From assembly GCA_028768525.1 (NCBI GenBank), contig CP054837.1:3220001-3284000 (forward strand): a stretch of 64,000 nucleotides of DNA. The letters run 5' to 3'. Both the position numbers and the translations under genes were made by a program. Under the pieces are notes generated by a model. It had not been told where the DNA came from. It saw only the letters and a program-made list of their open reading frames with translations, and did no database searches. Each line of letters opens with the position of its first letter. Position 1 is the stretch's first letter. This DNA comes from Desulfobacter sp. Lineage in GTDB: Bacteria > Desulfobacterota > Desulfobacteria > Desulfobacterales > Desulfobacteraceae. Shown piece after piece: positions 8,232 to 15,238 of this stretch.

Positions 8232-10889
8232 TCAGATCAGATCCAGCCGCAGGGCCTCTGAAACAGCCTGTCCCCGGCGCTTTACCCCCAGTTTAGCAAA
8301 GATCCTGGCGGCATACCAGCGTACGGTGTTGACCGAGAGAAAAAGGGTTTCGGCCGCCTCCTTGTTGGAGGCGCCCTGGCGGAAAAGATTTAAAATTTCA
8401 AGTTCCCGGCTATTGAAGGATTCGGGGATGTCGTTCACCTTTACCTGGGCCGATTTTTTATCGCTTTCAAGGGCCTGGATGAGATCCGGGTGAAGGGTGG
8501 CCTCGGAAATCCGCCCCTGAGCCAGCAGCGTTTTATAAAGGGGGACTGTGGCGGGCAGTTCCGAGATGAACAGGGCGGGATAGCCTTTGGGGCCGGCCAG
8601 TTCCAGGGCCTGGGCCAGCCAGTTTCCGGCCGGTCCGGTTTCCCCGGACAGGGCCAGGATGCCGGCTTTGAGGAGGCAGGCTTCCATCAGAGGCCTGAAA
8701 CAGCCGGCCCCTTCCGTTGCCGCGATGACCGGATCGATACATGCCAGGGCCCGGGACCAGTCTTTTACTGCCATGTGATACCGGGCGGCGGTGAGCTGGA
8801 CCGGGTAGTATTGGAAGGCCTGCATCTCCTGGGGTGACAGCCCCTTCACCCAGTGGGCAGCCAGGTCCGGCCGGCCCTGGCGGATGCGGATCTGCTGTTT
8901 CTGGGCCAGGATCAGCCGTTCGATCCATGAGGGGCCCAGGGCGGCAAGGGCCATGGCCTGGTCGGCGGCCTGCAGCGCCCGGGTAAATTCCCCGGTCTCC
9001 CCCAGGAAAGCCGCAAATTCCCCCAGGGAAATAATGGCGAATTCCGGATAACTTGTTTCCCCCATGGCGTCAAATCCCTTGGAGAACATGGCCCGGGCCA
9101 GCTCCGGCCGGTTTTCCTGCCGGAGAATCATGGCCATGGAGATGTAGAGGAATCCGTACATGGGGGGCGGGTTGTTTCCGAAGCTTTTTTCCACCCCCTG
9201 GATTTCTGCTTCAATGATTGCCCTTGCCCCGTCCAGATTTCCTATTTCCAGTTCAAGGTGGCTGCGGTTCATGGCGGAGAGGGCCGAGGCGAGCAGGTCT
9301 TCTCCCCTGCCCGGCAGGGCGTGGATCCGGGCCTTTCCCAGCTGCCCCGTAAGCCGATAGCTCAAGGTGGCCATAAACCCCACCATGGAGCGGAGACTGC
9401 CGTGGGAGTCGGGGATGAGGGCCAGGGCCTTTTCTGCGCCTTTAATGACGGCATCCAGGTCTCCTGTACAGAAAAAGTCCCGGTAGGCGGTAAAGGTATG
9501 GCCGCAGCCCCTGAGCAGGTCCCTTTCCGCAGTGCTGCAGGGGGTGTCCAGGCATTGGGCAAACGCGTCAATGGCGGAGAAGTCAAGATTAAAGACCCGG
9601 TGCCCGTAATAATAGCAGGCCAGGGCCGGGACGGATTTTATATCGTCAAGGGGGAGGCGGTCCATATAGGCGGCCAGCCTCAGGTCTCCGTCCCTGTCGT
9701 AAATTTTTTGGGCATGGCGTCCCAGCACGGCCGCTGCCAGATCCGGCCGGCCGGCTTTGAGGGCGTGGTCAAAGGCCGGGTCAGCCTCTTCCCGGCGGTC
9801 GAACCAGTGAAAGGCTGTCAGGTGGAGGGCGGCAACCTCTTCTGTCTGCCATTTTTCCAGCTCTCTGAGCAGGAACTCCTGGAAAAGATGGTGGAACCGG
9901 TACCATTGGCCGGTATGGTCCAGGGGGATTAAAAAGAGGTGGCGGCCCTCCATATAGGCCAGGGGGTCCGGGGGAAGGCCGGCCATCTGGCCGGGGCATT
10001 TTTGGGCCATGGCGTTGATCAGCTCGGGGGAAAAACGGTCCAGAATACCCAGGCCGGCCATGAGATCTTTTATCCCCCCGGGCAGCCGGGAAAATACCTC
10101 CTCCATGAAATATTCCCGGATCACCCGTGTTTTGCCGGATATCCCGTCCAGGGAAAGGCCGCCCTCCTCCCGGGAGAGGATGGCCAGTTTCAGGGCGGCG
10201 GCCCAGCCTTCGGTTTTTTGCGACAGCCGGTCAATACGCGCCTCACTGAGGGGGGCCGATGTGAGCAGCCTGGCCAGGTCCAGGATTTCGCTGCAGTGGA
10301 ATTTCAGGTCCGCTTCCGTCACCTCAAGGAGGCGGTCCGAGACCCTGAGCCTGGATAGCCCAAGGGGCGGAGTTTTCCGGGTGGCTATCATGAGTTTCAA
10401 CCCGCTGTTCCAATGGTCGATGAGAAAATTGATTCCGTCATAAATCAGGGCATCGGATATGAGGTGGAGGTCATCCAGAACCAGGATGAACGCCCTGCCG
10501 GCCTGCTCCAGGCAGGTGATGACGCAGAGGGCCAGGTCTTCCCCGGACCGGATCTGGCCCGAGCGGATCATCCGGTCTGCGGGTTCGCAGAGACCGGGGG
10601 CGATGGTATCGAAGGAGCGGATCACGGTCTGCCAGAACCCGATCAGGCTGTTGTCCCGGGAGGAAAGGGAGACCCATGCCGTATCCTTTGCCCGTTCTCC
10701 GGCATGGATCCATTGGGAGAGCGCAGTGGTCTTGCCAAAGCCGGCCGGCGCCTGGGCCAGGACCAGGCGCCGGTCCCCGGGGCCGCCCATTTTTTTCAGC
10801 AGCCGGGGCCGTTTCACCTCCGCCGACAATGAAGGGATATGGAATTGGGTGTCCGGCGTTTCCATGGCAGAGACCATACCGTTTTTCAT
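8232..10889 (-). CDS. MalT-like LuxR-family transcriptional activator (STAND ATPase)
   Basis: An 885-residue ATP-dependent regulator. Near the N-terminus is a Walker A box, APAGFGKTTALSQW (about residues 46-59), followed by a Walker B-like hydrophobic run LVLDDLHLI and STAND features typical of MalT. The middle is an alpha-helical TPR-like sensor region. The last 65 residues are a LuxR-type helix-turn-helix (SRELEILNLFRQGASNKEAA...LFLSVNTVRWYAARIFAKLGV). It lies 117 bases upstream of, and on the same strand as, the RND/LolA-like/barrel genes, making these the obvious candidate targets. MalT-type proteins are activated by ATP plus a small inducer; the inducer here is unknown. The start is uncertain because internal ATGs at codons 5 and 9 are possible and no strong ribosome site is seen. 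Confidence 0.87.
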   Translation of the reverse strand: MKNGMVSAMETPDTQFHIPSLSAEVKRPRLLKKMGGPGDRRLVLAQAPAGFGKTTALSQWIHAGERAKDTAWVSLSSRDNSLIGFWQTVIRSFDTIAPGLCEPADRMIRSGQIRSGEDLALCVITCLEQAGRAFILVLDDLHLISDALIYDGINFLIDHWNSGLKLMIATRKTPPLGLSRLRVSDRLLEVTEADLKFHCSEILDLARLLTSAPLSEARIDRLSQKTEGWAAALKLAILSREEGGLSLDGISGKTRVIREYFMEEVFSRLPGGIKDLMAGLGILDRFSPELINAMAQKCPGQMAGLPPDPLAYMEGRHLFLIPLDHTGQWYRFHHLFQEFLLRELEKWQTEEVAALHLTAFHWFDRREEADPAFDHALKAGRPDLAAAVLGRHAQKIYDRDGDLRLAAYMDRLPLDDIKSVPALACYYYGHRVFNLDFSAIDAFAQCLDTPCSTAERDLLRGCGHTFTAYRDFFCTGDLDAVIKGAEKALALIPDSHGSLRSMVGFMATLSYRLTGQLGKARIHALPGRGEDLLASALSAMNRSHLELEIGNLDGARAIIEAEIQGVEKSFGNNPPPMYGFLYISMAMILRQENRPELARAMFSKGFDAMGETSYPEFAIISLGEFAAFLGETGEFTRALQAADQAMALAALGPSWIERLILAQKQQIRIRQGRPDLAAHWVKGLSPQEMQAFQYYPVQLTAARYHMAVKDWSRALACIDPVIAATEGAGCFRPLMEACLLKAGILALSGETGPAGNWLAQALELAGPKGYPALFISELPATVPLYKTLLAQGRISEATLHPDLIQALESDKKSAQVKVNDIPESFNSRELEILNLFRQGASNKEAAETLFLSVNTVRWYAARIFAKLGVKRRGQAVSEALRLDLI

Positions 10890-10982
10890 GCAAAATTTGC
10901 AAGCCTTCTTTCTTGTTTAAGAATTCCTTGCAGGACAAGAGAAAATTCATCATAATGGCCCTCTTTTTACAAGGGGGAAATT

Positions 10983-11558
10983 ATGGAAAATAAGATAGAC
11001 GCACTGGAAGAGATTTATCAGCGGTTTGAAGATCAGACCCGGGAACTGAAAGCGGAAAAGGCCTGCAGCAAAGGGTGCAGCTTCTGCTGCGAGGCGGCCG
11101 GTTCCATCGATATCACCACCCTGGAGGGGCTGCGTATCCGTCAGGCCATGGCCCAGATGCCCAAGGCCAGGCAGAAAGCGCTGACCCGTGCCTTCCGCAA
11201 AGAGATTAAAGCCCGGGAAAACAAAGAGGTGGTTCCCTGTCCCTTTTTAATGAAGAACAAGGCCTGCATGATCTATGAGGTCCGTCCCTTTTCCTGCCGC
11301 AGGATTTATTCGGTCCATGTCTGCGCCAAGGAAAATCCCCCGGCCGTGAGCCGCCAGGTCATGGAAGCGGCGGGCAGAACCATCGGCGAACTTCAGAAGC
11401 TGGACGATACCGGTTACTCCGGTCACATGTCCTTTATCCTTTTAATGCTCTCCGTGCCGGCCTTTCTGGACGTTTATATGAACGGGGAATTTAAACCCAC
11501 CGAGGTCATGGAATTCGGCAAATCCCACCACATCGGCATCAACCGGATGATGGGGTGA
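10983..11558 (+). CDS. YkgJ-family Cys-cluster protein (putative zinc/iron chelation)
   Basis: A small cytoplasmic protein of 191 residues with the CxxxCxxCC signature (CSKGCSFCC, residues about 29-37) and a later C-P-F...C-M-I-Y-E-V-R-P-F-S-C-R segment, the pair of Cys clusters that defines the YkgJ/UPF0153 family. The family is thought to bind zinc or an iron-sulfur cluster; its function is not established. A GGGGGA ribosome site lies four bases before the ATG. It is transcribed divergently from the MalT-like gene and converges on a periplasmic binding protein gene eight bases past its stop. Nothing in the context fixes a pathway. Confidence 0.85.
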   Translation: MENKIDALEEIYQRFEDQTRELKAEKACSKGCSFCCEAAGSIDITTLEGLRIRQAMAQMPKARQKALTRAFRKEIKARENKEVVPCPFLMKNKACMIYEVRPFSCRRIYSVHVCAKENPPAVSRQVMEAAGRTIGELQKLDDTGYSGHMSFILLMLSVPAFLDVYMNGEFKPTEVMEFGKSHHIGINRMMG

Positions 11559-11566
11559 TGCCGCTC

Positions 11567-12298
11567 CTATTTCCATTTTGAAATGATTCTGTCGTAGGTG
11601 CCGTTTTCACGGATGGCATTGAGCCCGTGCTGGAACCATCCGGCGATATGGGCCTTGTCCTTGGGCACCGCCACGTACCGCGGGAATTCGTTGTAGGTGC
11701 CTATGATCTTGATCTGGTTGTGCACGTCCAGTTCCCGGGCGGCCCAGGCCAGAATGATCCGGTCGCCGATGATGAGATCCACCCGGTTGAGCATCAGCTT
11801 TTGTACCAGCTGCTCGCTTGTGCCGGCGCCGTCGTCTTTTTTCAGGTAGTCGGCCCTGTCAAAGGCCTCGCCGTATGAATAGCCCAGGTTCATGCCGATG
11901 GTGTAAGGCTTTAGGCTGTTAAGGTCGGTGTATGCCGGGATCGCCGAAGTCTCTTTGGCTGCAAATACGGTTCTGCCCGTTCTCAGCGGGCCCACAAGAA
12001 GGTATTTGGCCCGGCGTTCCCGGGTGGATTTGAACTGAAAGGCCAGGTCCGCCTGCCCGGTTTCCACCATTACCACCACCCGCTTCCAGGGGACAAAGGT
12101 GATGGTGTAGTCCTGGTGCAGGTAGTCCATGACGGCAATGACCAGTTCAGTATCCAGCCCAGAGGGGTTTCCGGCAGCGTCTTCAAAGTTGAAGGGGGGA
12201 TAATTGATGTGGGTGACAAGGTGCCATTGGGCCTGGCCGGTTACCGGCAGAACCAGAAGAAGTATTGCGAAAAGTGCAAATTGTTGATGTTTTTTCAT
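11567..12298 (-). CDS. Periplasmic amino-acid-type substrate-binding protein (SBP_bac_3 fold)
   Basis: A 243-residue secreted protein with a signal peptide (MKKHQQFALFAILLLVLPVTGQAQ). The mature part has the family-3 solute-binding layout: INYPPFNFEDAAGNPSGLDTEL at the start of lobe 1, then VPWKRVVVMVETGQADLAF, a hinge, and LMLNRVDLIIGDRI in lobe 2. No permease or ATPase gene is adjacent, so it is an orphan that may serve a distant ABC importer or a sensor. A similar orphan is found at 59070-59816. GGAAAG lies upstream of the ATG. The ligand cannot be told from sequence. Confidence 0.82.
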   Translation of the reverse strand: MKKHQQFALFAILLLVLPVTGQAQWHLVTHINYPPFNFEDAAGNPSGLDTELVIAVMDYLHQDYTITFVPWKRVVVMVETGQADLAFQFKSTRERRAKYLLVGPLRTGRTVFAAKETSAIPAYTDLNSLKPYTIGMNLGYSYGEAFDRADYLKKDDGAGTSEQLVQKLMLNRVDLIIGDRIILAWAARELDVHNQIKIIGTYNEFPRYVAVPKDKAHIAGWFQHGLNAIRENGTYDRIISKWK

Positions 12299-12407
12299 TC
12301 GTCTTTCCGGGAAAAGGGTCGATGATAGGGGAAGTTTACCCCATTAATCAACAAATGTCGCGTGCTAACAGAATTCTAATAATTCGGAAGGGAGTGTCCC
12401 TAGGGTG

Positions 12408-13040
12408 TCATTTTCTGGAAATCCCCTCAAATAGGAGTTTGAACATATCGTCCACGGAATCTTCGGAAATGCTGTGGCCGAAGATGACCGGCGCCATGCA
12501 GGTGTGTTCGATGCCGCCTAAAATCATGTTCCTGATTCTGGAAATGGGAATATCCGTTCTGATTTCCCCGCTTTCCTGGCCCTGGCTGATGAGGGCGGTC
12601 ATGATCCGGCCGTAGGTTTTGATCAGTTCGTAGGTGTCGCTTTCAAAATATCCGGGAAAGTTCCTCACTTCCAGCAGGAGGATCTTGGCAAATACCCGGT
12701 TGGTGTCGTACATGGCAATATGCCCCCGGACCAGCACCTGGAGTTTGTTCAGTGCCCCTTTTGCTTCCTTGACCCGGCGGCCGATTTCGCTCATAAAGGC
12801 GACCATGTAATTGTGGAGAATAAAGTGGAGCACCCCCCGTTTGTCTTTGTAGTACCTGTAGAGCAGAGATTCGTTGACCTCGGCGGTCCTGGAGATTTCC
12901 GCCGCCGAAATGGAGTTGAAATCCTTTTCACCCAGCAGTTTCTCCAGGGCGTCGGCCAGTTTGATCATGCTGGGGGGCAGGGTGTTCTCACTCTGTTTGG
13001 CCGCTGCCAGATTCAATTTTATCGTCTTATCAAGATCCAT
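12408..13040 (-). CDS. TetR-family regulator of the adjacent acyl-CoA operon
   Basis: A 210-residue repressor with an N-terminal helix-turn-helix at about residues 28-72 (LEKLLGEKDFNSISAAEIS...EVNESLLYRYYKDKRGVL), the usual TetR DNA-binding arrangement, and a helical ligand-binding C-terminus. GGAGG lies upstream of the ATG. It is divergent from the acyl-CoA degradation operon at 13433. A palindrome with eight-base arms lies 102 bases upstream of its own start, and a near-identical one sits at the operon promoter, so autoregulation and repression of the operon are predicted. By analogy with FadR/PsrA/KstR-type TetR repressors, an acyl-CoA intermediate is the likely inducer; that is inference. 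Confidence 0.87.
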   Translation of the reverse strand: MDLDKTIKLNLAAAKQSENTLPPSMIKLADALEKLLGEKDFNSISAAEISRTAEVNESLLYRYYKDKRGVLHFILHNYMVAFMSEIGRRVKEAKGALNKLQVLVRGHIAMYDTNRVFAKILLLEVRNFPGYFESDTYELIKTYGRIMTALISQGQESGEIRTDIPISRIRNMILGGIEHTCMAPVIFGHSISEDSVDDMFKLLFEGISRK

Positions 13041-13141
13041 AACTCATATCCTCCGGAGGGTATATATACCTGGAAAAACTCAGCCGGTCAATTCCGTGCC
13101 GACGCTAATTTAAGGGCCGGCTTTTGATGGAGGTTTATAAT

Positions 13142-13160
13142 GCAAGTAACACTTACTTGC
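13142..13160. promoter_or_regulatory. Palindromic operator O1 in front of tetR
   Basis: Perfect eight-base inverted repeat GCAAGTAA-CAC-TTACTTGC. On the minus strand a TTGACA box (13166-13171) lies just upstream, and the palindrome covers the position of the -10 element for the tetR promoter. The core AAGTAA-N3-TTACTT is shared with the site at 13354-13372, which supports a single dimeric regulator binding both. Confidence 0.7.
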
Positions 13161-13315
13161 ACTGCTGTCAATGCCGGCATTTTTTTAATTTTGTTTTGGA
13201 TGTCGGTGCGACACCTTTGTGGCATGGGACGGCCGTCCCCCTTCTATGGCGCCATTCAATAGGCTATTTATAAATAAAATTTATTGGGCCTGAATAAAAA
13301 TATTGAATTTTTTGC

Positions 13316-13344
13316 TTGACACTTAAAGCGGCTTTCTGATATCG
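13316..13344 (+). promoter_or_regulatory. Predicted sigma-70 promoter of the acyl-CoA operon
   Basis: A perfect TTGACA at 13316-13321 is followed after 15-17 bases by weak -10 candidates (TGATAT / ATATCG). The palindrome O2 begins about 10 bases further on, at the expected transcription start, a common repressor position. The surrounding 13260-13320 stretch is AT-rich. The whole divergent gap 13041-13432 holds these elements and no gene. Confidence 0.5.
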
Positions 13345-13353
13345 GATTTTAGT

Positions 13354-13372
13354 GTAAGTAAGTGTTACTTAC
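13354..13372. promoter_or_regulatory. Palindromic operator O2 in front of the acyl-CoA operon
   Basis: Perfect eight-base inverted repeat GTAAGTAA-GTG-TTACTTAC, matching O1 at 13142-13160 in the core AAGTAA-N3-TTACTT. It lies 60 bases upstream of the first operon ATG and just downstream of the TTGACA promoter box, so a bound repressor would block initiation. Confidence 0.72.
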
Positions 13373-13432
13373 GTATATCATTTATCGATTTTCCAAGCAC
13401 ATGAACTCGTTTTTTAAAAAAAGGAGACAGCC

Positions 13433-15199
13433 ATGGCGCTCAATCTGGAATCCATCGGAAAGAAAATCGGCCCCCATACCCGGGATTACACGTGGAACGA
13501 TGTGGTCCTGTATGCCATGGGCGTGGGTGCAGGTTTTTCCGATCTGGAGTATTGTTACGAAAAGGACCTCAAGGTCATTCCCAGTTTTTCCTTCGCATCC
13601 ATTGCGGATTTTGGGTTTCTCTCTTCCATTGCCCAGTCGGCCAACCTCAATCTGGCCGGCATCCTCCACGGGGAGCAGGAGCTGATTTTCCATAATCCCA
13701 TCCCGGTTGAGGGCACCCTGACCACCGAGGGCAAGATTACCCACATGTACGATAAGGGGGACAAGGGGGCGCTGGTCGTGGCGGAATTCGACACCTTCCA
13801 TTCCAACGGACAGAAGCTTTTCACCAGCATCGCCACCATATTTTCCCGCCTGGACGGGAATTTCGGCGGTCCCGGGGCACCGGCCGCCGAAGTGGTCTTT
13901 CCGGACCGGGAGCCTGATTTTGTGGTGGACGGCCGGCCCACAGAAAACCAGCCCCTGCTTTACCGTCTCTCCGGAGATCTCTTCCAGCTCCATGCCGACC
14001 CGGATTTTGCCAAAGCCTCCGGGTTTGAAAAGCCCATCATGCACGGGCTCTGCACCCATGGTTACGCCTGCCGGGCCCTGGTGGGCAGCCTTATCCCCGG
14101 GGCTCCGGAACAGGCCCGCCGCATGGGCTGCCGGTTTTCCAAGACCCTTTACCCCGGCGAACCCATTGAAACCCATATATGGAAGGGCGAGGAGGGCCGG
14201 GCCCTCTGGAAAACCATTAATAAGGAAACCCGCGAAGAGATAATTACCAACGGGATCTTTGAATACGGGGACGCCCGGAACGAATATATCCGCTTTGATG
14301 ACCGGGTGGCCGTGGTCACCGGCGCCGGTGCCGGCCTGGGCCGGGTCTACGCCCTGGAACTGGCCCGGCGGGGGGCCAAGGTGGTGGTCAACGATTACGG
14401 CTGTGCCAGGGACGGTTCCGGCAGCGGTTCCGCCTCACCGGCCGACGATGTGGTGGCCGAGATCCGGGCCGCCGGTGGTGAAGCGGTGGCCAACTACGAC
14501 AACGTGGCCACGGCAGAAGGGGGCAAAGGCATTGTGGCAAGCGCCCTTAACGCCTTTGGCACCATTGATGTGCTGATCAATAACGCCGGTATCCTTCGGG
14601 ATAAAAGCTTTGTCAAAATGACCCAAGATAACTGGCAGGCCGTTATGGATGTCCATCTCAACGGGGCCTTTCATGTCACCCGGCCGGCCTTTGAAATCAT
14701 GAAGGAAAAGGGCTACGGCCGCATCGTCTTCACTGCATCCGCCGCCGGCCTTTACGGGAACTTCGGCCAGACCAACTATTCAGCCGCCAAGCTGGCCCTG
14801 GCGGGGTTGATGAACTCCTTGAAGCTGGAGGGGACCAAATACGATATCAAGGTTAACACCGTGGCCCCCCTGGCGGCCTCACGGCTTACCGAAGATGTGA
14901 TGCCCGAGGAAATGTTTGCCAAATTGAAGCCGGAGTTTGTCTCTCCTTTCACCGTGCTGTTGGCTTCGGAAGACTGCCCGGTCACCGGCAATATTTACAA
15001 TGTGGGGGCCGGCTGCTTTAACCGGGCCGCCGTGGTCACGGGCCCCGGCGCCGTTGTCGGCAACGGCAGGGATATCCCCGCCCCCGAAGAGGTCATTCAG
15101 CAATTGGACGGCATCCTCTCCATGGAGGGGGCCAAGCCCCTGGGCCATCTTAACGAGATGATCGGCGAGGTCATGGCCAGGTTTGCCCCGGCCAAATAG
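13433..15199 (+). CDS. MaoC-type hydratase 2 fused to (3R)-hydroxyacyl-CoA dehydrogenase (SDR)
   Basis: A 588-residue bifunctional beta-oxidation enzyme. Residues 1-280 form a hydratase-2/MaoC double hotdog: the motif SGDLFQLHADPDFAKASGF holds the catalytic pair D182 and H187, followed by PIMHGL. Residues 287-588 form a short-chain dehydrogenase with TGAGAGLGR (Rossmann glycines), NNAG, and the catalytic S436, Y449 and K453 (in NYSAAK). Eukaryotic peroxisomal multifunctional enzyme 2 has the same two domains in reverse order plus SCP2. The expected reactions are hydration of 2-enoyl-CoA to (3R)-hydroxyacyl-CoA and its oxidation to the 3-keto form. It is first in a nine-gene operon with a good AGGAG site, and its SDR half is a close paralogue of the SDR domain in the next gene. 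Confidence 0.88.
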   Translation: MALNLESIGKKIGPHTRDYTWNDVVLYAMGVGAGFSDLEYCYEKDLKVIPSFSFASIADFGFLSSIAQSANLNLAGILHGEQELIFHNPIPVEGTLTTEGKITHMYDKGDKGALVVAEFDTFHSNGQKLFTSIATIFSRLDGNFGGPGAPAAEVVFPDREPDFVVDGRPTENQPLLYRLSGDLFQLHADPDFAKASGFEKPIMHGLCTHGYACRALVGSLIPGAPEQARRMGCRFSKTLYPGEPIETHIWKGEEGRALWKTINKETREEIITNGIFEYGDARNEYIRFDDRVAVVTGAGAGLGRVYALELARRGAKVVVNDYGCARDGSGSGSASPADDVVAEIRAAGGEAVANYDNVATAEGGKGIVASALNAFGTIDVLINNAGILRDKSFVKMTQDNWQAVMDVHLNGAFHVTRPAFEIMKEKGYGRIVFTASAAGLYGNFGQTNYSAAKLALAGLMNSLKLEGTKYDIKVNTVAPLAASRLTEDVMPEEMFAKLKPEFVSPFTVLLASEDCPVTGNIYNVGAGCFNRAAVVTGPGAVVGNGRDIPAPEEVIQQLDGILSMEGAKPLGHLNEMIGEVMARFAPAK

Positions 15200-15238
15200 A
15201 GACCGGTACCTTAACCAAATTTAAGAGGAGATCTTACG

